Source: Bradyrhizobium mercantei (GTDB lineage Bacteria > Pseudomonadota > Alphaproteobacteria > Rhizobiales > Xanthobacteraceae). From it: a stretch of DNA of 64,000 nt. Of the stretch, positions 25,376-34,281 are shown in pieces. Positions within the stretch are counted from its first letter, which is position 1, and every line of letters starts with the position of its first letter. Position numbers and translations under genes: made by a program. The stretch spans positions 942,111-1,006,110 of the forward strand of contig NZ_MKFI01000004.1 in the NCBI RefSeq assembly GCF_001982635.1, in the 5' to 3' direction. The notes below the pieces were generated by a model. The model did no database searches. It was not told the origin of the DNA and saw nothing but the letters and a program-made list of their open reading frames with translations.

Positions 25376-27295
25376 ATGCCAGTGGACCCGACCGACTTGC
25401 CCAACAGCCCCGCCAAGCTGCCGAAACTGTTCTCGCCGACCGCGATCGTCGCCGCCGTGGTGACGGCGATGAGCATATTCGTGCTGGGTCTTTTGATCTG
25501 GAAGGCGGTCGAGGCGCGCACCACGGCGCTGGCCCAGGGCGAGCGCGACATCCGCAACCTCACCCACTCGCTGGCGGAGCACGCCTCGCACTCGGTCCAG
25601 GCGATCGACGTGTCCATGAACGCCATGGTCGACCTCTTGAAATACCAGAAGCCGCGCGTCGACCGCTTCAACGCCGCCCTGCGCAAGACCGCCGACGCGC
25701 TGCCGCAGATCGGCGAGATCGGCGTCATCGACCCCGAGGGCAACAGGATCTACTCGTCGGCCGCGGAGCTGCCCGCCCACAACAATGCCGATCGCAGCTA
25801 TTTCATCAGCCATCGCGACTCCCCCGATGCAACACTGCATATCAGCGAGCCGTTGCAGTCGCGGCTGACCGGGCATCCGACCATCGTGCTGTCGCGGCGC
25901 GTCACGAAGGAAGACGGCAGCTTCGGCGGCGTGCTGTTTGCGACCATCGAGAGCAGCTACTTCGACAAGTTCTATCAGGCCTTCCAATTCGGTCCGCACG
26001 CCGGAATTACCCTGCTTCGCCTCGACGGCGTCGTCCTGGCGCACTGGCCGACGGGCAAGTGGAACAAGGAGGTTTCCGCAGCCTTCAAGGCGAAGATCGA
26101 GCAGGACCGGACGGGCTACACCAAGACCACGTCGCCGTTCGATGGACGCGCCAAATATCTCGGCTTCGAGCGCGCATCGCAGTATCCGATCGTGGTCACC
26201 GTCGCACTGCCGGAAGCCCAGGTGCTCGCCGCCTGGCATGAGGATCTGCGCAACGACCTGTTTGTCGCCGTGATCCTGATGGGGAGCGTCATCCTGTTCG
26301 CGATCCTGCTCGGCAAGGAATTTGCCAAGCGGACCAAGGTCGCGCGGATGCTCAGGGAACGCGAGGCGCGCTACCGGCTGCTGGCCGACAACATCGCCGA
26401 CGTCGTGATCCTGCTCGACCGCGACGGCCGTTTCCTGTTCGTGTCGCAGTCGGTCGAGACCATCCTCGCCCGCAAGCCGGACGATCTGATCGGCAAATCC
26501 TGCTTCGAGTTCGTGCATCCCGATCACCTCGCCGACGTCGCCAGGGCGACCTCGGAATTGACCAACTGGACCACCACCAAGACCGTCGAGTTCAGGACGT
26601 TCCGCGCCGACGGGACCGAGGTCTGGGTCGAGATCAATTTCAAGCTGGCCGGGCTTGCGGAAGATCACCAGGCCATCGAGGTGGTCGGCGTGCTGCGCGA
26701 CGTGACCGAACGCCGCAAGATGGAAGACGAGCTCAACGCGTTGAACATTCGCCTCTCCGAACTGGCGACCACCGACGGCCTGACCGCGCTCGCCAACCGG
26801 CGCAGCTTCGACAGCGCACTGCCGCGCGAGTTCCGCGACCGCGAGCTGATCTCGCTGATCATGCTCGACATCGATCACTTCAAGGGTTTCAACGATACGC
26901 AGGGCCATCAGGCCGGCGACGAATGCCTGAAGCGCGTGGCGCGCGTGATCGCGGACGCCACCGACAACACCACCGCGCTGGCGGCGCGATATGGCGGCGA
27001 GGAGTTCGCGATCGTCCTGCCCGGCGTCAACGAGCAGGATGCGCTGAAGGTCGCCGAGGCCATGCGCCTCACCGTGCGATCGCTGGCGATCGCCAACCCG
27101 GCCGCGCGCCGCGGCGTGGTCTCGATCAGCCTCGGCATCGCCAGCCGATCGGCTGCGACCGCAAACGAGACCGAACTGCTCGGCCAGGCCGACCTCGCGC
27201 TCTACGAGGCGAAGCGTTCGGGACGCGACCGCACCGTGCTGGCTTCGTCGCTCGCGGGTGACAATCATTCCGCAGGACGGAAACAGTACGCCTGA
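25376..27295 (+). CDS. Diguanylate cyclase: dCache sensor, PAS, GGDEF
   Basis: A 639-residue inner-membrane signalling enzyme making c-di-GMP. One helix (about 25-50, TAIVAAVVTAMSIFVLGLL), a periplasmic dCache-type sensor to about 295, a second helix (VAVILMGSVILFAILLG), a PAS domain (RYRLLADNIADVVILLDRDG to VLRDVTERRKMEDEL), then GGDEF: TDGLTALANRRSF, LDIDHFKGFNDTQGH, active site GGEEF, and LGIAS. The upstream RxxD inhibitory site is missing (NTTALAARYGGEEF). There is no EAL domain. ATG 25376 follows GGAAG. Confidence 0.9.
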   Translation: MPVDPTDLPNSPAKLPKLFSPTAIVAAVVTAMSIFVLGLLIWKAVEARTTALAQGERDIRNLTHSLAEHASHSVQAIDVSMNAMVDLLKYQKPRVDRFNAALRKTADALPQIGEIGVIDPEGNRIYSSAAELPAHNNADRSYFISHRDSPDATLHISEPLQSRLTGHPTIVLSRRVTKEDGSFGGVLFATIESSYFDKFYQAFQFGPHAGITLLRLDGVVLAHWPTGKWNKEVSAAFKAKIEQDRTGYTKTTSPFDGRAKYLGFERASQYPIVVTVALPEAQVLAAWHEDLRNDLFVAVILMGSVILFAILLGKEFAKRTKVARMLREREARYRLLADNIADVVILLDRDGRFLFVSQSVETILARKPDDLIGKSCFEFVHPDHLADVARATSELTNWTTTKTVEFRTFRADGTEVWVEINFKLAGLAEDHQAIEVVGVLRDVTERRKMEDELNALNIRLSELATTDGLTALANRRSFDSALPREFRDRELISLIMLDIDHFKGFNDTQGHQAGDECLKRVARVIADATDNTTALAARYGGEEFAIVLPGVNEQDALKVAEAMRLTVRSLAIANPAARRGVVSISLGIASRSAATANETELLGQADLALYEAKRSGRDRTVLASSLAGDNHSAGRKQYA

Positions 27296-27425
27296 CATAC
27301 TATGCGCCAGCTGCCTTATGCTCCAGCTGCCGTCCAGGGTACCGCTGCGCTGCGGAATCCGCCCTAGACCGCCCGGCGTTTTCAATTACAATTGCGCCTG
27401 ACAAGACATTGGGCAGGACGTTTGA

Positions 27426-27671
27426 ATGGGCATCATTGCGGCACTGGTGATCGGTGCGATTGCCGGCTGGCTCGCTGGGCTGATCGTGCGCGGCGCGGGC
27501 TTCGGGCTGATCGGCAATATGGTCGTCGGCATCATCGGCGCGCTGGTGGCGAGCTGGCTGTTGCCGCGACTTGGCGTCAGCCTCGGCAGCAGCGCGATCC
27601 GCGACATCGTCAACGCGACGATCGGCGCTGTGATCGTGCTGGTGATCCTGTCGGTGATCAGACGCGCGTGA
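27426..27671 (+). CDS. GlsB/YeaQ/YmgE family membrane protein
   Basis: An 81-residue protein with three hydrophobic helices and many small residues: MGIIAALVIGAIAGWLAGLI, GNMVVGIIGALVASWLLP and VNATIGAVIVLVILSVI. The pattern is that of transglycosylase-associated (GlsB/YeaQ) inner-membrane proteins, which are stress-linked in other bacteria. No catalytic residues are known. It lies 130 bases after the diguanylate cyclase and 94 before the MoxR gene. Confidence 0.9.
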   Translation: MGIIAALVIGAIAGWLAGLIVRGAGFGLIGNMVVGIIGALVASWLLPRLGVSLGSSAIRDIVNATIGAVIVLVILSVIRRA

Positions 27672-27764
27672 TCGGACAATTCGCATTCCCGACGGCCGCT
27701 GCGAGAGCGGTCGTTTCATGTTGAGGCCGAACCGGCCAACGAACGAAGCAAGGCAAACAGATAG

Positions 27765-28607
27765 ATGAAATTCACGGGTACCAAGGACTACGTCGCCACC
27801 GATGACCTCAAGGTCGCCGTCAATGCCGCCATCGTGCTCGAGCGTCCGCTGCTGGTGAAGGGCGAGCCCGGCACCGGCAAGACCGTGCTGGCCGAGGAAG
27901 TCGCCAAGGCGATCGACGCGCCGCTTCTGACCTGGCACATCAAGTCGACCACCAAGGCGCAGCAGGGCCTCTACGAATACGATGCGGTCTCGCGGCTGCG
28001 CGACAGCCAGCTCGGCGACGCCCGTGTGTCCGACATCAAGAACTACATCAAGCGCGGCAAGCTGTGGGAGGCCTTCACCCACGAGAAGCGCCCGGTGCTC
28101 CTGATCGACGAGATCGACAAGGCCGACATCGAGTTCCCCAACGACCTGCTGCTCGAACTCGACCGCATGGAGTTCCACGTCTACGAGACCGGCGAGACCA
28201 TCAAGGCGAAGCTGCGCCCGATCGTGATGATCACGTCGAACAACGAGAAGGAACTGCCGGACGCCTTCCTGCGCCGCTGCTTCTTCCACTACATCAAGTT
28301 CCCCGACAGCGAGACGATGGGCAAGATTGTCGATGTGCACTTCCCCGGCATCAAGAAGCGGCTGGTGGAAGAGGCGCTGCGGATCTTCTTCGAGGTCCGC
28401 GAGGTGCCGGGCCTGAAGAAGAAGCCCTCAACCTCCGAGTTGCTCGACTGGCTCAAGCTGCTGCTCAACGAGGACATCACGCCCGAGATGCTCAGGGAGC
28501 GCGATCCGCGCAAGCTGATCCCGCCGCTGCATGGCGCACTGCTCAAGAACGAGCAGGACGTGCATCTGTTCGAGCGGCTGGCGTTCCTCAGCCGCCGCGA
28601 AGTCTAG
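27765..28607 (+). CDS. MoxR-family AAA+ ATPase
   Basis: A 280-residue cytoplasmic AAA+ ATPase. Walker A GEPGTGKT (about residues 36-43), Walker B VLLIDEIDKAD, sensor 1 ITSNNEKELPDAFLRR with the arginine finger, and a C-terminal helical lid. MoxR ATPases act as chaperones with vWA proteins to load metals or assemble enzymes. The likely partner is the CoxE-like vWA protein at 24039-25214, which is not in the same transcript. AGGCAAACAG precedes the ATG. Confidence 0.9.
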   Translation: MKFTGTKDYVATDDLKVAVNAAIVLERPLLVKGEPGTGKTVLAEEVAKAIDAPLLTWHIKSTTKAQQGLYEYDAVSRLRDSQLGDARVSDIKNYIKRGKLWEAFTHEKRPVLLIDEIDKADIEFPNDLLLELDRMEFHVYETGETIKAKLRPIVMITSNNEKELPDAFLRRCFFHYIKFPDSETMGKIVDVHFPGIKKRLVEEALRIFFEVREVPGLKKKPSTSELLDWLKLLLNEDITPEMLRERDPRKLIPPLHGALLKNEQDVHLFERLAFLSRREV

Positions 28608-28697
28608 TTTCGATAGCGGCAAGCGCCGGGGCGATCGCTCCGGCGTTTTGCTTCGATAGCTCAACGAACAATCCAATAAACAAGAAGACCAGGGAAG

Positions 28698-30200
28698 ATG
28701 AACGTCCAGACCCAGATCCGGGCCGCCGAGCCCGTCACCACAGAGCATTTCGACGTCCTGATCGCCGGCGCCGGCATCTCCGGCGTCGGCGCCGCCTACC
28801 ACCTCACCACGCAATGCCCGGGCACCAGCTTCGTGGTGCTGGAGACGCAGAAGACGTTCGGCGGCACCTGGTCGACCCACCGCTATCCCGGCATCCGCTC
28901 CGACAGCGACCTGCACACCTTCGGCTATCGCTTCAAGCCGTGGACCAGCGCGCCGATCGCGAGCGCGGCCGAGATCCTGAAATACATGGGCGAGGTGATC
29001 GAGGAGAACGACCTCGCCCGCCACATCCGCTACCGCCACACCATCACCGCGGCGAAGTGGTCGAACGAGACCAATCTCTGGACCATCGACGCCACGCGCA
29101 TCGATACCGGCGAGCGGCTGCGCTTCACCACCAACTTCTTCTGGATGTGCCAGGGCTACTATCGCCACGACGCGGGCTACACGCCCGAATGGACCGACAT
29201 GGCGAAGTTCAAGGGCACGGTCGTGCATCCGCAGACCTGGCCCGACGACCTCGACTACAAGGGCAAGCGCGTCGTCGTGATCGGCTCCGGCGCCACCGCT
29301 GCGACCCTGATCCCGGCGATGGCCAAGGACGCCGGCCATGTCACCATGCTGCAGCGCTCGCCGACCTATTTCCGTACCGGCCGCAACGCGATTGAGATCG
29401 CCGAGGAGCTGCGCAGGCTGCAGGTCGACGAGCATTGGATCCACGAAATCACGCGCCGCAAGATCCTGTTCGAGCAGGACGCCTTCACCAAGCGCACCTT
29501 CGCCGAGCCGGAGGGCGCCAAGAAGGACCTGCTGGCGGCGGTCGAGGCCGTTCTCGGCAAGGACTACGACATGGCCACGCACTTCACGCCGCGCTACCGG
29601 CCGTGGCGGCAGCGCATCGCCTTCGTTCCGGACGCTGACCTGTTCCACGCCATCAAGGGCGGCAAGGCGTCCGTCGTCACCGACGAGATCGAGCGCTTCA
29701 CCGAGAAGGGCATCCTGCTCAAGTCCGGCAAGGAGCTCGAGGCCGACATCATCATCACCGCGACCGGCTTCCATCTCTCCGCCAATGGCGGCATCGACTT
29801 CGAAATCGACGGCAAGCCGCTCGACTTCGCCGATACCGTGACCTATCGCGGCATGATGTTCACCGGCGTGCCGAACCTCGTCTGGGTGTTCGGCTATTTC
29901 CGCGCCAGCTGGACCCTGCGCGTCGACCTGGTCGGCGACTTCGTCTGCCGCATGCTCAAGCACATGAAGGAGACCGGCGCGAGCAAGGTGACGCCGGCGC
30001 TGCGTCCTGAAGACCACAACATGCCACTGCTGTCGTGGATCGATCCGGAGAACTTCAACCCCGGCTACATGATGCGCGGCATGCACCTGTTGCCGAAGCG
30101 CGGCGACAAGCCGGAGTGGCAGCACAACCAGGATTACTGGGCCGAGAAGGACGAATTCCCGGCGATCGACCTCGAGGACAAGGCGTTCGTCTACGGCTGA
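28698..30200 (+). CDS. Flavin-containing monooxygenase (Baeyer-Villiger type)
   Basis: A 500-residue two-dinucleotide-domain flavoprotein. FAD motif GAGISGVGAAYHL (about 22-34) and NADPH motif GSGATAATLIPAM (about 197-209) flank FKGTVVHPQTWPDDLDYKGK. That segment corresponds to the BVMO fingerprint FxGxxxHxxxWP, with Pro after His. GTWSTHRYPGIRSDSD is the conserved segment binding the flavin. It would insert oxygen into ketones or oxygenate N/S centres; the substrate is unknown. It ends before two palindromic repeats. The leftward GMC oxidoreductase lies beyond and is convergent. Confidence 0.9.
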   Translation: MNVQTQIRAAEPVTTEHFDVLIAGAGISGVGAAYHLTTQCPGTSFVVLETQKTFGGTWSTHRYPGIRSDSDLHTFGYRFKPWTSAPIASAAEILKYMGEVIEENDLARHIRYRHTITAAKWSNETNLWTIDATRIDTGERLRFTTNFFWMCQGYYRHDAGYTPEWTDMAKFKGTVVHPQTWPDDLDYKGKRVVVIGSGATAATLIPAMAKDAGHVTMLQRSPTYFRTGRNAIEIAEELRRLQVDEHWIHEITRRKILFEQDAFTKRTFAEPEGAKKDLLAAVEAVLGKDYDMATHFTPRYRPWRQRIAFVPDADLFHAIKGGKASVVTDEIERFTEKGILLKSGKELEADIIITATGFHLSANGGIDFEIDGKPLDFADTVTYRGMMFTGVPNLVWVFGYFRASWTLRVDLVGDFVCRMLKHMKETGASKVTPALRPEDHNMPLLSWIDPENFNPGYMMRGMHLLPKRGDKPEWQHNQDYWAEKDEFPAIDLEDKAFVYG

Positions 30201-30231
30201 GCTTCTTTCATCCGCTCACGCTAGTGTGGAT

Positions 30232-30363
30232 CCCGTCATCCCCGCGCAAAGGCTCCGCCTTTGTCGCTGGAGGTGCTCGCGTAGCGAGCCTCGAAGGATG
30301 CACGGCCACCAGCCGGGCCGTCGATGCTTCGAGACGCCGCTTCGCGGCTCCTCAGCATGACGG
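30232..30363. repeat. Family D palindromic repeat, copy 1
   Basis: CGTCATCCCCGCGCAAAGGC, then GCGAGCCTCGAAGGATGCAC, and the closing GCTCCTCAGCATGACGG. Related elements lie at 47616 and 55636. Confidence 0.75.
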
Positions 30364-30416
30364 TGATAGATTGAGCGCGCTCATCAAAGAGCTCGCTAGA
30401 TCTCACCAAACACTCC

Positions 30417-30500
30417 GTCATTGCGAGGAGCGAAGCGACGAAGCAATCCATCCTTCCGCGTACGCCGCTCGATGGATTGCTTCGCTTCGCTCGCAATGAC
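30417..30500. repeat. Family C palindromic repeat, copy 1
   Basis: GTCATTGCGAGGAGCGAAGC, then GAAGCAATCCATCC; mirrored by GATGGATTGCTTCGCTTCGC and TCGCAATGAC. Outer arms GTCATTGCGA/TCGCAATGAC are perfect. Copies occur at 32813, 43652 and 62591. Confidence 0.9.
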
Positions 30501-30508
30501 GGAATTCG

Positions 30509-32152
30509 CTACGCATATTCCGGCAGCTTCGCGGCGGCCTCCGGCGTCTTGCCGCGGATCATGTCGGAGGCCTTGTCGGCGATCATCAAGGTCGAGGCGT
30601 TGAGATTGGCTGAGATCATCCGCGGCATGATCGAGGCGTCGATCACGCGCAGGCCGTCCATGCCATGGACCCGAAGCTGGTCGTCGACCACCGCCCACGG
30701 CGCGTCCGCCGGTCCCATCCGGCAGGTGCAGCCGGGATGGAACGTGGTGGTGCCGCGCTGGGTCGCGGCCGCGAGCAGTTCGTCGTCGCTCGTGACCTTC
30801 GGGCCCGGAAAATCCTCATAGGCGTAATACGGCTTGAGCGGCTCCGAGGCGAGCAGCCGGCGCGCCAGCTTCATGCCGGCGACGACGACGCGGCGATCGA
30901 TCTCCTCGGCGAGATAATTGGTCTGGATGATCGGCGGCGCGAACGGATCGCCCGAGCGGATGCGGACATAGCCGCGGCTCTCCGGCCGCTGCTGCCATGA
31001 CGCGACCGTCATGCCGGGCTCGTCCTCGAGCTGGCCCTGCACGCCTTCCTTGTAGCTCGCCGGCGTGAAGGTGAGCTGCAAATCGGAGCTCTCGGTGGTC
31101 TCGCCGGAATGCCAGAAGCAGTAGACCATGGTCGGCGACAGCGACAGCAGGCCGCGCCGCGTCGTCGCCCATTTGATCGCTTCGCCCCACAGGCTGAGGC
31201 CGCGGCGCATTTCGTTGATGGTCCGGATGTTCTTGACCCGCGCCACCGAGCGCGGCGCGTAGTGATCCTGCAAGCCTTCGCCGACACCCGGCAGCGCGTG
31301 GCGCACCTCGATGCCGTGTGCCTGCAACAGATCCGGCGAGCCGACGCCGGAGAGCTGCAACAGCTGCGGCGAGTTGTAGGCGCCGCCGGAGAGGATGACT
31401 TCCTTGGTGGCGCGGATCTCCAGGGGATCGCCGTGCTTGCCGCCGCGGTTATAGCGCACGCCGACCGCGCGCTTGCCCTCGAAGATGATGCCGGTGACAT
31501 GGGCATGCGTGCGCACGTCGACGTTCGGCCGCCGCCGCGCCGGATGCAGGAACGCGGTCGCGGCACTCACGCGGCGTCCGTTCAGGATGGTGCGCTGGCA
31601 GTACGACACGCCCTCCTGGATCTGGCCGTTGTAATCGGGGTTGCGCGGAATCCCGAGCGAGACCGCACCGGCCATGAAGGCCTCGCAGAGCGGGTCCTGC
31701 CAGTCCATCGTGGTGACGGTGAGATTTCCATCCCGACCGCGATAAGTGTCGTCGCCCTCGCCGATCCGCCTCTCCATGCGCCGGAAATACGGCAGCACGT
31801 CGGGATAGCCCCAGCCGCGATTGCCGAGCTGCGCCCAGGTGTCGAAATCCTGGCGCTGGCCGCGATTGTAAATGTGGCCGTTGATTGAGGACGAGCCGCC
31901 GAGCGTCTTGCCGCGCGGCGCGTAGATGCTGCGCCCGCCGGTGTAGGGACCGACCTCCTGCTGGTAGGCCCAGTTCACGCTCTTCATGTGGAAGGTCTTG
32001 ATGAAGCCGGCCGGCAGATGGATGTAGGGATGCCAGTCGCTCGGCCCCGCTTCGAGCACGCACACCCGCGTGCCCGCATCTTCACTCAACCGATTGGTCA
32101 GCACGCTCCCGGCGGAGCCTGCACCGATGATCACATAATCGAACGTTTCCAT
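30509..32152 (-). CDS. GMC family FAD oxidoreductase (choline dehydrogenase-like)
   Basis: A 547-residue flavoprotein. FAD motif GAGSAGSVLTNRL near the N-terminus, GMC signature GGSSSINGHIYNRGQRQDFD, second signature GGAYNSPQLLQLSGVG, and the C-terminal catalytic His in FHPGCTCRMG followed by LNASTLMIADKASD. It resembles BetA, which oxidises choline to betaine aldehyde. No betB or choline transporter is nearby, so another alcohol is just as likely. The start METFDYVIIGAG is well supported. Confidence 0.9.
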   Translation of the reverse strand: METFDYVIIGAGSAGSVLTNRLSEDAGTRVCVLEAGPSDWHPYIHLPAGFIKTFHMKSVNWAYQQEVGPYTGGRSIYAPRGKTLGGSSSINGHIYNRGQRQDFDTWAQLGNRGWGYPDVLPYFRRMERRIGEGDDTYRGRDGNLTVTTMDWQDPLCEAFMAGAVSLGIPRNPDYNGQIQEGVSYCQRTILNGRRVSAATAFLHPARRRPNVDVRTHAHVTGIIFEGKRAVGVRYNRGGKHGDPLEIRATKEVILSGGAYNSPQLLQLSGVGSPDLLQAHGIEVRHALPGVGEGLQDHYAPRSVARVKNIRTINEMRRGLSLWGEAIKWATTRRGLLSLSPTMVYCFWHSGETTESSDLQLTFTPASYKEGVQGQLEDEPGMTVASWQQRPESRGYVRIRSGDPFAPPIIQTNYLAEEIDRRVVVAGMKLARRLLASEPLKPYYAYEDFPGPKVTSDDELLAAATQRGTTTFHPGCTCRMGPADAPWAVVDDQLRVHGMDGLRVIDASIMPRMISANLNASTLMIADKASDMIRGKTPEAAAKLPEYA

Positions 32153-32180
32153 CGTCTCGTTTCTGGCGCCGATTGCAATG

Positions 32181-32774
32181 TCAGCGCGGCTTTTCGTTGA
32201 GTTGATAGTTGAGATGCGCCTTCACCGTCGGCCATTCGCTGGCGATGATGCTGTAAACCACGGTGTCGCGCAACGTGCCGTTGGGCGCGATCTGATGGCT
32301 GCGCAAAATGCCGTCCTGCTTGGCACCCAGACGCTCGATGCCGCGCCGGCTCTGGTGATTGAAGAAATGCGTGCGGAACTCGACCGCGATGCAATCGAGC
32401 TTCTCGAAGGCGTGGGTCAGCAGCAGCAGTTTGCACTGCGTATTGACCGCGCTGCGCTGCACACGCTTGGCGTACCAGGTCGAGCCGATCTCGACGCGGC
32501 GGTTCGGCGTATCGACGTTCATGTAGGTCGTCATGCCGGAAATCTTGCCGTCGGCATCGAACACCGTGAACGGCAGCATCGAGCCGGCCTTCAGCAGACC
32601 GAGCCGGCGGTCGATCTCCTTGGCCATGTTCTCTGCTTGCGGGATCGCGGTGTACCAGAGCTTTGACAGCTCACCGTCCTTCACCGCCTCGGTCAGTCCC
32701 GCGAGGTGATCATGCGACAGCGGTTCAAGCCGCGCATGCGCGCCGCGAAGGGTGACCGGTTCGAGCCAGGGCAT
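32181..32774 (-). CDS. RimJ/RimL-type GNAT acetyltransferase
   Basis: A 197-residue cytoplasmic acetyltransferase. VTLRGAHARLEPLSHDHL is the typical RimJ/RimL entry strand; GMTTYMNVDTPNRRVEIGSTWY and RSAVNTQCKLLLLTHAFEKL form the acetyl-CoA core, with RVEFRTHFFN-like and SRRGIERLGAKQDGILR following. Targets may be a protein N-terminus or a small molecule. It starts 29 bases upstream of the GMC oxidoreductase gene in the same direction, so they probably share a transcript. Confidence 0.85.
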   Translation of the reverse strand: MPWLEPVTLRGAHARLEPLSHDHLAGLTEAVKDGELSKLWYTAIPQAENMAKEIDRRLGLLKAGSMLPFTVFDADGKISGMTTYMNVDTPNRRVEIGSTWYAKRVQRSAVNTQCKLLLLTHAFEKLDCIAVEFRTHFFNHQSRRGIERLGAKQDGILRSHQIAPNGTLRDTVVYSIIASEWPTVKAHLNYQLNEKPR

Positions 32775-32812
32775 TTTGTATCCTTTATCTGTAATCTCGC
32801 GCGAGCTTAGCC

Positions 32813-32896
32813 GTCATTGCGAGCGAAGCGAAGCAATCCATCTGTCCACATATGCGGATCGATGGATTGCTTCGTCGCTTCGCTCCTCGCAATGAC
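32813..32896. repeat. Family C palindromic repeat, copy 2
   Basis: GTCATTGCGAGCGAAGCGAA and GCAATCCATC, mirrored by GATGGATTGCTTCGTCGCTT and TCGCAATGAC. Confidence 0.9.
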
Positions 32897-32907
32897 GTTT
32901 TTTTGCT

Positions 32908-33834
32908 TCACTTATTCAAGAAGTTCAGCGGCAATCCGGGCCGCGACCAGTCCATCGCGATCAGCTCGCCCTTGCCCGACAGCGTGATGTAGGCGGTCTT
33001 CAGATCGGGGCCGCCGAAGGCGATGTTGGTGGTGACGCGGTCGCCGGTCGGGACCTGCTCGACGACGGTGCCATCCGGTGCGATGACCGAGATGCAGCCC
33101 GAGATCAGCGTCGCGACACAGACATTGCCATTGGCTTCGACCGCGAGCGAGTCGAACATCTGGTAGCCGCCGAGGCCCGCGATCGGCTTACCGCGCTCGC
33201 CACGATAGATCACGTCGCGCGGCTTGATGGTGCCGGGCTCCGACACCTCATAGGCCCACAGCCGCGCGGTCGGGGTTTCCGCGATGTAGACGGTCTTCTC
33301 GTCCGGCGAGAGACCGATGCCGTTGGCCGGCAGGATACCGTGCACGGCCTCGACGATCTCGTTCATGCCGGGTTTCAGATAGTAGAACGCGCCGACGTCC
33401 ATGTCGCGGGCGCGGCGCTTGCCGAGATCGGAGAACCACAGGCCGCCGTGCTTGTCGAACACCAGGTCGTTCGGCCCGCGCAGTTCATGCTCGCCGCACC
33501 TCGTCACCACGGTCTCGACCTTGCCGGATTGCAGATCGACGCGCTGGATCGAACCGCCGAGATAATCCTCCGGCTGCGGTCCCGGCATGATCATGTTCTT
33601 GGTCGGAATCCAGGAGAAGCCGCCATTGTTGCAGATGTAGATCTTGCCGTCGGGGCCGAGCGCAGCACCATTCGGGCCGCCCGGCACCTTGGCGACGATC
33701 TCCTTGCGGCCGTCGGGATAGACCCGGGTCAGCCGCTGGCCGCGGATTTCGACCAGCACGACCGAGCCGTCGGGCATCACGACGGGACCTTCGGGAAACT
33801 CGAGATCGGTGGCGAGAACTCGGATATTGGCCAT
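32908..33834 (-). CDS. SMP-30/gluconolactonase family protein
   Basis: A 308-residue six-bladed beta-propeller protein. FPEGPVVMPDGSVVLVEIRG contains the first metal-ligand Glu, GPNDLVFDKHGGLWFSD and NGIGLSPDEKTVYIAET contain the Asn and Asp ligands. Lactonases of this family hydrolyse sugar or other lactones in the cytoplasm, or in the periplasm when exported; no signal peptide is present here. Upstream lies a repeat-rich spacer. No sugar dehydrogenase is adjacent. Confidence 0.85.
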   Translation of the reverse strand: MANIRVLATDLEFPEGPVVMPDGSVVLVEIRGQRLTRVYPDGRKEIVAKVPGGPNGAALGPDGKIYICNNGGFSWIPTKNMIMPGPQPEDYLGGSIQRVDLQSGKVETVVTRCGEHELRGPNDLVFDKHGGLWFSDLGKRRARDMDVGAFYYLKPGMNEIVEAVHGILPANGIGLSPDEKTVYIAETPTARLWAYEVSEPGTIKPRDVIYRGERGKPIAGLGGYQMFDSLAVEANGNVCVATLISGCISVIAPDGTVVEQVPTGDRVTTNIAFGGPDLKTAYITLSGKGELIAMDWSRPGLPLNFLNK

Positions 33835-34014
33835 GGCATCCTCCCGGCTCTTTGGCTGCCGGCGGTCTCCGAACGGCCCCGCACGCGCAACGTTGTTGTT
33901 TCATCCTGTTATGGCAAACGGGGTTTGGGTTGCCAAGCAACCCGGGGTGCAAGGCTGCCCGGCGTTGCGCGAGGCGGCACCAATTTCGCTGGCAATCACG
34001 CAGAATAGCCACGG

Positions 34015-34118
34015 TGTCATCACCCGCGCATGCGGGTGATCCAGTATTCCAGAGGCAGCAGTGCTTGAGCCGAGAGGCCGCGGCGTACTGGATCGCCCGG
34101 TCGAGCCGGGCGATGACA
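34015..34118. repeat. Family E palindromic repeat, copy 1
   Basis: TGTCATCACCCGCGCATGCG, GGTGATCCAGTATTCCAGAG, then GTACTGGATCGCCCGGTCGA and GCCGGGCGATGACA. It shares layout and most bases with 42172-42281. Confidence 0.9.
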
Positions 34119-34228
34119 GCTTTAGTGGGGATGCAGCTTCGCGTTCTCGCGACACGATCTGTCCGAGTTGGGTCAAACGCGAAGCGAAATTTTGCCCGTC
34201 GGGGTGATTTGTCGCACCTCTCTCCACG

Positions 34229-34270
34229 CCGTCGTTCCGGGGCGTGCGAAGCACGAGCACGGAATGACGG
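34229..34270. repeat. Family G palindromic repeat, copy 1
   Basis: CCGTCGTTCCGGGGCGTGCG, then AAGCACGAGCACGGAATGAC: CGTCGTTCC pairs with GGAATGACG (one G-T). A close relative lies at 46983. It sits just after the ispE stop. Confidence 0.75.
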
Positions 34271-34281
34271 GAGGAGAAAGC

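Larger units (their letters stand above)
33835..34281. other. Repeat-rich intergenic region
   Basis: About 450 bases without a supported gene between the SMP-30 start and the ispE end. They contain a family E element and a family G element, listed separately, and the promoter region of the SMP-30 gene. Confidence 0.6.

Noticed and set aside
25247..27385. A 712-codon open frame on the - strand
   Set aside because: It is antisense to the PAS-GGDEF gene and contains only low-complexity Arg/Gly/Ala sequence; the + strand gene has full domain support.
28428..30125. A 565-codon - strand frame
   Set aside because: It is opposite the end of moxR and the flavin monooxygenase gene, with no recognisable motif.
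30509..32152. Naming the GMC oxidoreductase betA
   Set aside because: No betaine-aldehyde dehydrogenase or choline transporter lies near, and GMC sequence alone does not fix the substrate.
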